Of a stretch of DNA of 22,578 bases, positions 14,140-22,029 are shown piece after piece. Within the stretch, counting starts at the first letter, position 1; each line of letters starts with the position of its first letter. The notes under the pieces are model-generated. The model made no database searches. It worked only from the letters and a program-made list of their open reading frames with translations, and was not told the DNA's origin. The stretch spans positions 1 to 22,578 of the forward strand of contig CAZKTS010000060.1 in NCBI GenBank assembly GCA_964555735.1, given 5' to 3'. A program made the translations under genes and the position numbers. The stretch comes from CAZKTS01 sp964555735 (GTDB lineage: Bacteria; Actinomycetota; Acidimicrobiia; IMCC26256; PALSA-555).

Positions 14140-15173
14140 TTGACCGCCCGGGGATCGAGGGCGTCGCGCAGGCCGTCGCCGATGAAGTTCACGCACAGCA
14201 CGATGAGGAAGAGCACCAGCCCCGGGAAGATGATCAGGTAGGCGAGGTCCGTCCCCACCGTGTCCTCCGCGTCCGAGATCAGGTTGCCGAGCGAGACGTC
14301 GGGGAGCGTGATGCCCGCGCCGAGGAACGAGAGCGTCGCTTCCTCCAGGATCGCCAAGCCGATCTCGAGCGTCGCGAACACGATGATCGGGCCCAGCGCG
14401 TTGGGCAACAGGTGCCGCAGGATGATGCGCGGACCCGAGGCCCCGGCCGCGCGTGCCGCCTCGACGTACTCCTTCTCGCGCAGCGAGAGGAACTCGCCCC
14501 GCACGATGCGCGCCATCGCCATCCACCCCAGCAGGCTCAGGATGAGGATCATCCCGGTCACCTCGGTGGCCGGTGGGAGGTCGAAGAGCCCGAAGAACGA
14601 CGGCTCCGGGTTCTTGGCCACGATCAGGAGCACCGCGAGCGCGGGCAGCACGAGGAACAGGTCGGTGAACCGCATCAGCAGGCTGTCGATCCAGCCCCCG
14701 TAGAACCCCGCGATCGCGCCGACGGCAACACCGAGCACCACCGACAGCAGCGCCGACCCGATCCCGATGAGCAGCGAGTTCTGCAACGCATGCAGCACGC
14801 GCGTGAGCTGATCACGTCCGAGCTTGTCGGTCCCGAACGGGTGCTCCCACGACGGACCTTCCCGCGCACCGTCGAGGATCTCCGCGGTCAGCGGTGGGTT
14901 CACGTCGTAGGCCGAGAAGAGATCGACCGTGAACGCGGCGGCGGTGATGACCACGAGCAGCACCAGCGCCGCGGTGGCCAGCTTGTGCCGGAGGAAGCGC
15001 CGGCTCACCAAGCGGGTCTGCGAGCGGACCGGCGTGCCGCCCTCGAGCTCGACGTCGAGCTCGGCGGTGTCGACGGTCTGATCGAGGAGCGCGCCGGTGC
15101 TGACACCCGCGGCCTCCCCCGCCCCCGACTCGCGCAGGCGCGAGCGCCGCAGCTCCGCGTCGCGATCGGTCAC
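14136..15173 (-). CDS. dppC: Oligopeptide/dipeptide ABC transporter permease (DppC/OppC-like)
   Basis: The protein has 345 residues. A hydrophilic N terminus of about 65 residues, longer than usual and rich in Glu and Arg, precedes the first helix (LATAALVLLVVITAAAF). The periplasm-side segment HPFGTDKLGRDQLTRVL is the family's N-terminal signature. Five further helices follow, and the cytoplasmic EAA loop is EYVEAARAAGASGPRIILRH, which docks to the ATPase. The end is GDGLRDALDPRAVK, as in DppC. GTG 15173 is preceded by GGAGGAG at good distance and lies ten bases after the dppB-like stop. Confidence 0.93.
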   Translation of the reverse strand: MTDRDAELRRSRLRESGAGEAAGVSTGALLDQTVDTAELDVELEGGTPVRSQTRLVSRRFLRHKLATAALVLLVVITAAAFTVDLFSAYDVNPPLTAEILDGAREGPSWEHPFGTDKLGRDQLTRVLHALQNSLLIGIGSALLSVVLGVAVGAIAGFYGGWIDSLLMRFTDLFLVLPALAVLLIVAKNPEPSFFGLFDLPPATEVTGMILILSLLGWMAMARIVRGEFLSLREKEYVEAARAAGASGPRIILRHLLPNALGPIIVFATLEIGLAILEEATLSFLGAGITLPDVSLGNLISDAEDTVGTDLAYLIIFPGLVLFLIVLCVNFIGDGLRDALDPRAVK

Positions 15174-15183
15174 GCTCTCCTCC

Positions 15184-16149
15184 TCACGCGACGCGGACCC
15201 GGGGATCGAGGACGCCGTACAGCACGTCGGCGAAGAGGTTGAAGACGATGATCAGCGCACCGGTGACGATCATCCACGGCAGGATCACCTGAGTGTCGCC
15301 GTTGTTGAGCGCGCCCAGCAGCAGCGTCCCCATGCCCGGGCGCGAGAACACGCGCTCGGTGATGATGAGCCCGCCGAACAACGCCCCGAAGTCGATGGCG
15401 ACGACGGTCACGAGCGGGCTCAGCGAGTTGCGCAGCCCGTGCTTCCACACGACGCGGCGCTCGGTGAGTCCCTTGGCGCGTCCGGTGCGGATGTAGTCGC
15501 TGTGCAGCTGCTCGAGCATCGCCGAGCGCTGGTAGCGGCTCCAGCCCGCGACCAGCTGCACCGAGAGCACGAGGACCGGGAGCGCGAGCTCGCGCGCGTA
15601 GTCCACGACACCGCTCCCCGCAGGGTTCGGGATCGAGTAGAAGATCGGCTCCGACGCGCCGAGCCATTGTTGGAGCTCGAACGTGAGGTACTGGATCACG
15701 AGGAGCCCGAACCAGAACGTGGGCATCGCGATCCCCGCGAACGAGAGCCCGGTGAAGACCGAGTCGCCGGCCGAGTAGGGCTTGCGCGCCGAGTACACGC
15801 CGATGGCGACCGCGATGCCCACCGAGAACAGCACGCCCCAGAACGCGAGCTGGGACGTCTCCCACAGATCTTCCCGGATGCTCTCCGAGACCGAACGGTC
15901 GGTGCGCTGGCTCTGCCCCCAGTCGCCCTGCACGAAGTCGCCCATGAAGCTCACGTACTGCTCGGGCAACGAGTCGTTCAGACCCAGGAGCTCCGACACG
16001 CGCTCGCGGCACTGCGGGTCCCGGCTCTGCTGGCACCGCACCCGAGCGGGGTCGGCGCCGAACTCGCGCACGAGCACGAAGATCAGCACCGACGCCAACA
16101 GGAGGATCGGGATCGACGCGAGGACCCGCCGCCCGATGTACCTCAACAT
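15184..16149 (-). CDS. dppB: Oligopeptide/dipeptide ABC transporter permease (DppB/OppB-like)
   Basis: The protein has 321 residues. It opens with MLRYIGRRVLASIPILLLAS, the classic first helix of DppB. The extracellular segment LGLNDSLPEQYVSFMGDFVQ is a family signature. An inserted piece with two cysteines (CQQSRDPQC) precedes it and could form a disulfide outside the cell. The EAA loop is DYIRTGRAKGLTERRVVWKH, and the end is FADVLYGVLDPRVRVA. It forms the transmembrane channel with the DppC-like protein. ATG 16149 lies 40 bases downstream of the dppA-like stop. The ribosome site (AGGGA) is weak. Confidence 0.93.
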   Translation of the reverse strand: MLRYIGRRVLASIPILLLASVLIFVLVREFGADPARVRCQQSRDPQCRERVSELLGLNDSLPEQYVSFMGDFVQGDWGQSQRTDRSVSESIREDLWETSQLAFWGVLFSVGIAVAIGVYSARKPYSAGDSVFTGLSFAGIAMPTFWFGLLVIQYLTFELQQWLGASEPIFYSIPNPAGSGVVDYARELALPVLVLSVQLVAGWSRYQRSAMLEQLHSDYIRTGRAKGLTERRVVWKHGLRNSLSPLVTVVAIDFGALFGGLIITERVFSRPGMGTLLLGALNNGDTQVILPWMIVTGALIIVFNLFADVLYGVLDPRVRVA

Positions 16150-16189
16150 CGCGGCGGGTCCCTGCGTCCGACGTCGTGCGCCGGGTGGG

Positions 16190-17845
16190 CTACTTCAGGA
16201 CCCACTCGTTCATCGTGAAGAACGGCCCCATGACCGTGTTGTCCTCGATCCGCCCGCCGAGCTTGTCGGCGTTCCAGATGAACATGGTCGGCGTCTGGAA
16301 GAGCGGGATGCTCGCCACGTAGTCGGCCAGGGCGGTCTGCCCGGTCTTCGCCTGTGCCACCCGCTCGGCCTCGTCGAGCGTCACGTCCACCGCCTCCCAC
16401 GGCGCATCGATGTCGGGGCTGTCGGTGCGCGTCACGTTCTGGCCGGAGAACTTGTTCGCCTTCTTCGGGATGTTCTCCGAGCAGAAGAGGATGCAGAGGC
16501 CGGGGTCGGGTGTCCCCACCGATGCGAACAGACCCACCGTGAACTGGCCCTTCGGCAGGCGGTCACCGAAGAAGAGGTCGGCGTCGAGCGGCTTGATGGT
16601 CACGTCGAACCCGACCTGCTCGAGCTGGCTCTGCCAGAGCTGCAACGTGAGCGCGCGGCTCTCGTTGCCCGCGGTCGTGTTGACCTCGAACGACGCGGTC
16701 TTGCCGTCCTTCTCCCAGATGCCGCTGCTGTTCTTCTCCCAGCCGTCACCGGTCATGAGCTCGTCGACCTGGGCCGCGTCCGGGGTGTACTTCTCGAACG
16801 CGGGCTCGTAGAAGGTCTTGAACGTCGGGACGATGAAGCTCTCCAGCACCCGCCCCTGGTTGATCGCGGGCACGACCACCTGGTCCACGATCGCCTCGCG
16901 GTCGGTGCCGTACGTGATGGCCTGCCGGACCGCCTGGCTGTCCATCGGGAACTTGTCGGCGTTGATCCAGAACGCCTCGAACTGGTTCCCGAAGCTCACC
17001 GTGTGCTGGAGGCTCGGCGTGTCGGAGACCTGGTCGACCGCACCGTCGATCGGCAGCGGGTACGCAGCGTCGACCTGGTTGCTCTTGACGGCCTGGAGCT
17101 CGGCCGGGCTCTCCGGGATGAGCTGGAAGATCACCTTCGCGATGCTCGGCTTGATGCCCCAGAACGCGTCGTTGGGCACGAGCGTGATGCTCTTGCCCTT
17201 CTTCCAGCCGGCCTTGCCACCGTCGAGCTTCCACGGGCCGGCCGAGAACGAGTAGCCGTCCTTCATCACCGCGTTGCGGTTCTTGCCCTCGAGCAGATGC
17301 TTCGGGAGCACGAAGTAGAAGCCGCCGAAGAGGTCCTTCCACGCTGCGAACGGCTGGGAGAAGGTGACGACCGCCGTCGCCGGATCCGTCGTGTCGATGC
17401 TCTCGATCAGCTCGTAGCCGGTGGTGTCGTAGATGTCCTTGCCGTCGACGATCTGCTTCCACGTGTACTCGAAGTCGGCCGAGGTGATCGGGGTGCCGTC
17501 GTTCCAGACCGCGGCCGGGTTGATCCGGTAGGTCACGGTCATCGGCGGGCCGGCCGACAGCGTCGGGAGCTCGCTGAGCATGGCGCCGGGCACGTACTCG
17601 CCGTCGGCGGTCACGTTGAGCGCCTGCGGCAGGGTGAGGTTCCCCAGTGCCCAGTTGCCCCAGGAGAGTGCGGCGCAGCTGGAGATCCAGTCCGCGCAGA
17701 ACGGCTCCTCTTCCATGGCGATGCGCACCGTGCCGCTGGCCGCTTGGTGCTTCGTGGAGGCGCCCACGGGCGCGATCGCGAGCGTGGCCGCCACCACGGC
17801 GACGATCGCGACGAAGGACAGACGGACGCGCTTCGGACGGCTCAC
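16190..17845 (-). CDS. dppA: ABC transporter substrate-binding protein, family 5 (DppA/OppA-like)
   Basis: The protein has 551 residues and is the exported peptide-capturing component. From GTG 17845 the leader is basic (SRPKRVRLS), then hydrophobic (FVAIVAVVAATLAIA), and ends near PVGAS, a Sec signal with an A-x-A-like end. There is no lipobox cysteine, unlike most Gram-positive binding proteins. The family-5 core is clear: VTYRINPAAVWNDGTPITSADFEYTW, AWKDLFGGFYFVLPKHLL, FSAGPWKL, VRQAITYGTDREAIV, and the C-terminal LDADLFFGDRLPKGQFTVGLF. Two cysteine pairs (FCADWISSC, LCILFC) may be disulfides. GAGGGGAG lies about six bases upstream. It is the first gene of the operon, with 112 bases to secG. 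Confidence 0.93.
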   Translation of the reverse strand: MSRPKRVRLSFVAIVAVVAATLAIAPVGASTKHQAASGTVRIAMEEEPFCADWISSCAALSWGNWALGNLTLPQALNVTADGEYVPGAMLSELPTLSAGPPMTVTYRINPAAVWNDGTPITSADFEYTWKQIVDGKDIYDTTGYELIESIDTTDPATAVVTFSQPFAAWKDLFGGFYFVLPKHLLEGKNRNAVMKDGYSFSAGPWKLDGGKAGWKKGKSITLVPNDAFWGIKPSIAKVIFQLIPESPAELQAVKSNQVDAAYPLPIDGAVDQVSDTPSLQHTVSFGNQFEAFWINADKFPMDSQAVRQAITYGTDREAIVDQVVVPAINQGRVLESFIVPTFKTFYEPAFEKYTPDAAQVDELMTGDGWEKNSSGIWEKDGKTASFEVNTTAGNESRALTLQLWQSQLEQVGFDVTIKPLDADLFFGDRLPKGQFTVGLFASVGTPDPGLCILFCSENIPKKANKFSGQNVTRTDSPDIDAPWEAVDVTLDEAERVAQAKTGQTALADYVASIPLFQTPTMFIWNADKLGGRIEDNTVMGPFFTMNEWVLK

Positions 17846-17938
17846 AGCGGCTCCCCTCGCGTGGCTGTTCCGAGGGAGGTCTACCAGCCCCGGCCGCGAC
17901 GTTGGTGGACCGATACGCACCTGTTCACACTGCGGTCA

Positions 17939-17952
17939 CGTCCGTGCGGACG
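17939..17952 (-). terminator. Short hairpin after secG
   Basis: CGTCCG, CA, CGGACG on the minus strand forms a compact GC hairpin five bases beyond the secG stop. No T run follows, so termination is uncertain. The remainder of the 112-bp gap up to the dppA-like start must hold the promoter of the transporter operon, but I see no convincing -10. Confidence 0.3.
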
Positions 17953-17957
17953 CCCGG

Positions 17958-18197
17958 CTAGCTGGGCTGCAGGCGCAGGGCGAGGATCACGGTGGTGAAC
18001 ATGAAGATGACCGAGCAGACGATCGTCAGCCGGTCGAGGTTGCGCTCCACGACCGTCGAACCGGCCATCGACCCACCGAGCTGCCCGCCACCGAACATGT
18101 CGGAGAGGCCGCCACCGCGGCCCGAGTGCAGGAGGATGAGGAAGATGAGCGCCAGCGCCGTGATGACGTCGATGACGATGAGGATCGTGTCGAGCAC
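17958..18197 (-). CDS. secG: Preprotein translocase subunit SecG
   Basis: The protein has 79 residues and is an auxiliary SecYEG channel subunit. Two membrane helices are evident: IVIDVITALALIFLILLHSG and LTIVCSVIFMFTTVILALRL. They flank the conserved cytoplasmic GRGGGLSDMFGGG loop, the SecG hallmark. Its place at the end of the gap-pgk-tpiA cluster is the usual actinobacterial one. GTG 18197 has TAGATT seven bases upstream and no ribosome site, so besides read-through from tpiA it probably has its own leaderless transcript. Confidence 0.94.
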   Translation of the reverse strand: MLDTILIVIDVITALALIFLILLHSGRGGGLSDMFGGGQLGGSMAGSTVVERNLDRLTIVCSVIFMFTTVILALRLQPS

Positions 18198-18204
18198 GGC
18201 GAAG

Positions 18205-18210
18205 AATCTA
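18205..18210 (-). promoter_or_regulatory. Putative -10 box of secG (leaderless)
   Basis: TAGATT on the minus strand, seven bases before GTG 18197, is AT-rich in a very GC-rich setting and fits TANNNT. It lies in the 48-bp gap between the membrane protein and secG. Confidence 0.5.
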
Positions 18211-18245
18211 CTCGATCCCTGCCGTCCGCTCGGTCTCGCCCGAGA

Positions 18246-18950
18246 TCAGAGCGGCGGCTTGGGCAGCGTGATGAGCTGGACCGCCGAGAGCACGAGGATG
18301 ACGGTACCGACGCCCAGGAGCCCGTAGCGCGCCAGGCGCACCGGGAACTGCGTGCTGATCCCCACCAGGAAGAGCACGCTCGCGAGGTACACCGTCGTCC
18401 GGACGTAGTCGTCCGCGGTCTCGCCCTGCTCGGACCCCTCGGCGAACTGCTCCTCGCCGTGGCTGCGGAGTCGCTCCGCCCGCTCGAGCGCGGGGACCGA
18501 GTACTCCGGCATCGCCTGGGGGCCGCCCGGGGCGTTCGGGTTGTGGTCGGGATCGGTCGCCCACCACGCGTCGAACGCCGCCCGCAGCGTCGGCGAGAAG
18601 CGTCGGAGCGCAACCGCTTCGTCCTCGGCATCCCCCAGTGCGTGCATGGTCAACCACGAGTTGAACACGAGCCCGTCGCCGATGCGCACGTCGAGACCCT
18701 CGAGCTCGACCGTGTTCGCCGTGTTGCGCGTCGTCGATGCCGCGGCCACGGTCAGGCGCGACTCGGTCGACCACTTCGCCGCCGCGAAGCCCGACCACGC
18801 CGCCATCAAGGCAACGAGCGCGAGAAGGCCGGCTTCGAGCAGGCTGATGCGCCGATCGTGCTTCGTCGTCGGCGGGTGCTCGTTCGCATGTCGCCCGTGC
18901 TCAGCGATCTCGCGCCCGGTCTCGGCCGGGCCGAGGGCAGCTTCACCCAT
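18246..18950 (-). CDS. Uncharacterised membrane protein between tpiA and secG
   Basis: The protein has 234 residues. A charged N terminus rich in His and Glu (about 35 residues) leads to helix 1, LLEAGLLALVALMAAWSGFA, followed by AKWSTESRLTVAAAS. A long soluble part of about 120 residues then runs with WWATDPDHNPNAPGG and RLRSHGEEQFAEG. Two C-terminal helices follow, VYLASVLFLVGISTQFPV and LLGVGTVILVLSAVQLITL. The AAWSGFAAAKW pattern recalls a widespread unnamed family of three-helix membrane proteins, but I cannot name it. ATG 18950 is nine bases after the tpiA stop, so it is in the glycolytic operon. No function can be assigned; the operon only suggests constitutive expression. Confidence 0.82.
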   Translation of the reverse strand: MGEAALGPAETGREIAEHGRHANEHPPTTKHDRRISLLEAGLLALVALMAAWSGFAAAKWSTESRLTVAAASTTRNTANTVELEGLDVRIGDGLVFNSWLTMHALGDAEDEAVALRRFSPTLRAAFDAWWATDPDHNPNAPGGPQAMPEYSVPALERAERLRSHGEEQFAEGSEQGETADDYVRTTVYLASVLFLVGISTQFPVRLARYGLLGVGTVILVLSAVQLITLPKPPL

Positions 18951-18959
18951 GCTGTTCGC

Positions 18960-19733
18960 CTACGCGCGGAAGCGCACGATCCGCGCGAAGTCGTCGGGGT
19001 CGAGCGATGCGCCGCCCACGAGGGCGCCGTCGATCTCGGGCATCCCCATGAGGTCGGCGATGTTGCCCGGCTTGACGCTGCCCCCGTACTGGATCCGCAT
19101 CGCGTCGGCGGCGTCGCCGTAGAGCTCACGCAACGTCGCGCGGATCACACCGCACGTCGCGTTGGCGTCGTCGGGCGTGGCGTTGTGGCCGGTCCCGATG
19201 GCCCAGATCGGCTCGTACGCGACCACGCAGCGCGCGGCGTCGGCCGCCTTGACCCCGGCGAACGCGCCGTGGGTCTGGTCCCGTACGCGCGCGTCGGTGG
19301 CACCGCGCTCGCGCTCTTCGAGCGTCTCCCCGACGCACACGATCGGCGTCATCTCGTGCTTGAGCACGGCCTTGGTCTTGAGGTTGACGGTCTCGTCGGT
19401 CTCGCCGAAGAGCTGGCGGCGCTCGGAGTGCCCGACGATGACGTAGGCGACGTTGAGCTTCGCGAGCATCCCGGGACTGACCTCGCCGGTGAACGCGCCC
19501 TTCTCCTCCCAGTAGCAGTTCTGGGCGCCGAGCGCGATCGGGATCTCGTCGGCTTCCAGCAGCGTCTGGAGCGTGCGCAAGTCGGTGAACGGCGGGCAGA
19601 TCACCACGTCGCAGTCCTCGTAGTCCTCCTTCTCGAGGCGGTACGAGAGCTTCTGCACCACCTGGATGGCCACGAGGTGGTCGTGGTGCATCTTCCAGTT
19701 GGCGGCGATCACGGGTCGGCGCGGGTCGCTCAT
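18960..19733 (-). CDS. tpiA: Triosephosphate isomerase
   Basis: The protein has 257 residues and interconverts dihydroxyacetone phosphate and glyceraldehyde-3-phosphate. NWKM carries the catalytic Lys14. GHSERR holds the catalytic His, AYEPIWAIGTG carries the catalytic Glu and the flexible loop 6, and IQYGGSVKPGN is the phosphate-binding segment. The length is normal and nothing is missing. ATG 19733 has CAGGAG upstream and lies 11 bases after the pgk stop. It is part of the gap-pgk-tpiA operon. Confidence 0.97.
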   Translation of the reverse strand: MSDPRRPVIAANWKMHHDHLVAIQVVQKLSYRLEKEDYEDCDVVICPPFTDLRTLQTLLEADEIPIALGAQNCYWEEKGAFTGEVSPGMLAKLNVAYVIVGHSERRQLFGETDETVNLKTKAVLKHEMTPIVCVGETLEERERGATDARVRDQTHGAFAGVKAADAARCVVAYEPIWAIGTGHNATPDDANATCGVIRATLRELYGDAADAMRIQYGGSVKPGNIADLMGMPEIDGALVGGASLDPDDFARIVRFRA

Positions 19734-19744
19734 CGGTCTCCTGC

Positions 19745-20938
19745 TCAGGTGGACGAGAGGCGGCCGGTGCGGAGCGCCTCGAGGCCGGGGAGGTCGCCCT
19801 GCTCGATCAGCTCGAGCGACGCGCCGCCACCGGTGCTGACGTGGTCGACCGCATCGGCCAGCCCGAACTGGCGGATGGCCGCGGCCGAGTCGCCCCCGCC
19901 GACGACCGTGAACCCGCGCGCATCGGCAACCGCCTGCGCCACGGTCCGGGTGCCGGCCGCGAACGGCGCGAGCTCGAACACACCCATCGGCCCGTTCCAG
20001 AGGACGGTGCCGGCCTCGGCGATCGTGTCGGCGAAGATCGCCGCGGTCTCGGGGCCGACGTCGAGGCCCTTGCGACCGTCGGGCATCGCGCTCGCAGCCA
20101 CGACCGCGGTCGCGGCATCGGCGCTGATGTCGTCGGCCACCACGACGTCGACCGGCACCTGCACCCGTCCGGAGTCGAGCAGGCGACGGCAGGCGTCGAC
20201 CATGTCGGGCTCGACGAGCGAGTCGCCGATCGAGTGGCCCTGCGCCACGAGGAACGTGAACGCCATGGCGCCGCCGACGAGGATCGTGTCGCACCGGTCG
20301 AGGAGTGCGTCGATCACCCCGAGCTTGTCGCTCACCTTGGCGCCGCCGAGGATCGCGACGAACGGCCGCGCCGGCGACTCCAGCAGGCGGCCGAGCACCT
20401 CGACCTCCCGCATCAGCAGTCGCCCGCCCGCGGTGGGCACCCGCGGCGGCGGACCGACGATCGACGCGTGCGCCCGGTGCGACGCACCGAACGCCTCGTT
20501 CACTGCCGCGTCGCATCCCGCGAGGAGCGCATCGACGAAGGCGGGGTCGTTGGCGGTCTCGCCCGGCTCGAACCGGAGGTTCTCGAGGAGGAGCACGGCA
20601 CCCGAGCCGGTCGCCGCCTTGACGGCGTCGACGTCGGGTCCGACCACGCCGGGTGCGAGCGCGACGTCGGTGCCGAGCGCCGCACCGAGGCGTACCGCGA
20701 CCGGGGCCATCGAGTACTGCGGGTCGACCGTGCCCTTCGGCCGGCCGAGGTGGCCGCACGCGACCACTGCCGCTCCTCGGTCGAGCAACCACTGGATCGT
20801 GGGCACCGCGGTGACGATGCGCAGATCGTCCTCGACGACGCCGTCGCGGAGCGGGACGTTGAAGTCGACGCGCACGAGGACCCGCGCGTTCGCGAGGTCG
20901 ACGGCCGCGCCGAGATCTTCGAGCCCGGGGAGCTGCAC
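19745..20938 (-). CDS. pgk: Phosphoglycerate kinase
   Basis: The protein has 397 residues and transfers the phosphate of 1,3-bisphosphoglycerate to ADP. RVLVRVDFNVPLRDG at about residue 18 is the N-terminal signature. HLGRPKG binds the substrate, ILGGAKVSDK is the hinge and nucleotide segment, and VVGGGDSAAA near residue 350 is the C-terminal loop. The length is typical. GTG 20938 is the only sensible start after the gapA stop, 19 bases upstream; no strong ribosome site is visible, so coupling to gapA translation is likely. Confidence 0.97.
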   Translation of the reverse strand: MQLPGLEDLGAAVDLANARVLVRVDFNVPLRDGVVEDDLRIVTAVPTIQWLLDRGAAVVACGHLGRPKGTVDPQYSMAPVAVRLGAALGTDVALAPGVVGPDVDAVKAATGSGAVLLLENLRFEPGETANDPAFVDALLAGCDAAVNEAFGASHRAHASIVGPPPRVPTAGGRLLMREVEVLGRLLESPARPFVAILGGAKVSDKLGVIDALLDRCDTILVGGAMAFTFLVAQGHSIGDSLVEPDMVDACRRLLDSGRVQVPVDVVVADDISADAATAVVAASAMPDGRKGLDVGPETAAIFADTIAEAGTVLWNGPMGVFELAPFAAGTRTVAQAVADARGFTVVGGGDSAAAIRQFGLADAVDHVSTGGGASLELIEQGDLPGLEALRTGRLSST

Positions 20939-20957
20939 GCGATCGGGGCGGGTGCGG

Positions 20958-21989
20958 TCAGGCCGCGCCGACGAAGCCGACGACGTCGACCAGCCGGTTC
21001 GAGTAGCCCCACTCGTTGTCGTACCAGCCGAGCACCTTCACGAGGTTCTCGCTCGCCATCGTGTCGAGCGACGAGAAGATGCAGGACGACGGGTTGCCGA
21101 CGATGTCGGCGGAGACCAGCGGCTCGTCGCTGTACTCGAGGACGCCGTGGTAGCCGGCGTCGACCGCGGCCTTGGCGTACGCGGCGTTGATGTCCTCGAT
21201 CGACGCCGGGGTCTTGAGCACGGCCGACAGGTCGGTGATCGAGCCGGTGGGCGTCGGCACCCGGAGCGACGTGCCGTCGAGCCGGCCCTTGAGGTCGGGC
21301 AGCACCTGGCCGATCGCCCGCGCCGCGCCGGTCGTGCTCGGGATGATCGAGAGCGCGGCGGCGCGCATGCGGCGCAGGTCGGGCTTCCCCGAGCGGCTGG
21401 TCTGCGCGAGGTCCTGCAGCGACTGGTCGCTCGTGTACGCGTGCACCGTCGTCATGAGCCCGCGCTCGATGCCGAACGTGTCGTGCAGCACCTTGGCGAG
21501 GGGGGCAAGGCAGTTGGTGGTGCACGAGGCATTCGAGATGACCGTGTGCTGCTTCGCGTCGAACGCTTCGTCGTTGACGCCGTAGCAGAGCATCACGTCT
21601 GCGTCGCCGCTGGGCGCGGAGATGACCACGCGCTTCGCCCCACCCTCGAGGTGCTGCGCGGCCTTCTCGCGAGCGGTGAAGAGCCCGGTGGACTCGATCA
21701 CGACGTCGACGCCGGCGTCGCCCCACGGGATCTGCGACGGGTCCATCACCTCGAGCTTGCGGATGTCGGCACCGTCGACCGAGAAGCCGCCCTCGGTCTC
21801 CTTCACGTCGGCGTCCAGCGTGCCGCCGACGGAGTCGTGCTTGAGCAGGAACGCCATGGTGGCGTTGTCGCCCATCGGGTCGTTGACGGCGACGAGCTCG
21901 ACGCCGGCACTGGCGCCGCGGGCGAGCAGCGCCCGGGTGAAGGACCGGCCGATGCGGCCGAATCCGTTGATCCCCACGCGGACGGTCAT
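20958..21989 (-). CDS. gapA: Glyceraldehyde-3-phosphate dehydrogenase, type I
   Basis: The protein has 343 residues. The NAD site is VGINGFGRIGR, with VNDP (Asn36-Asp37) after the second strand, which favours NAD over NADP. The active site is SNASCTTNC with nucleophile Cys156, and His183 lies in TTVHAYTSDQ. The end, WYDNEWGYSNRLVDV, is the family signature. It oxidises and phosphorylates glyceraldehyde-3-phosphate. ATG 21989 has GAGGAG upstream. It is the first glycolytic gene of the operon, 40 bases after the YvcK-like gene. Confidence 0.97.
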   Translation of the reverse strand: MTVRVGINGFGRIGRSFTRALLARGASAGVELVAVNDPMGDNATMAFLLKHDSVGGTLDADVKETEGGFSVDGADIRKLEVMDPSQIPWGDAGVDVVIESTGLFTAREKAAQHLEGGAKRVVISAPSGDADVMLCYGVNDEAFDAKQHTVISNASCTTNCLAPLAKVLHDTFGIERGLMTTVHAYTSDQSLQDLAQTSRSGKPDLRRMRAAALSIIPSTTGAARAIGQVLPDLKGRLDGTSLRVPTPTGSITDLSAVLKTPASIEDINAAYAKAAVDAGYHGVLEYSDEPLVSADIVGNPSSCIFSSLDTMASENLVKVLGWYDNEWGYSNRLVDVVGFVGAA

Positions 21990-22029
21990 CGTCGTGTTCT
22001 CCTCGATCGCGGACAGGGCCCTGACGGCC

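Noticed and set aside
17846..17957. Riboswitch or small RNA upstream of the dppA-like gene
   Set aside because: The 112 bases hold only one short hairpin near secG and a ribosome site. I see no recognisable aptamer core.
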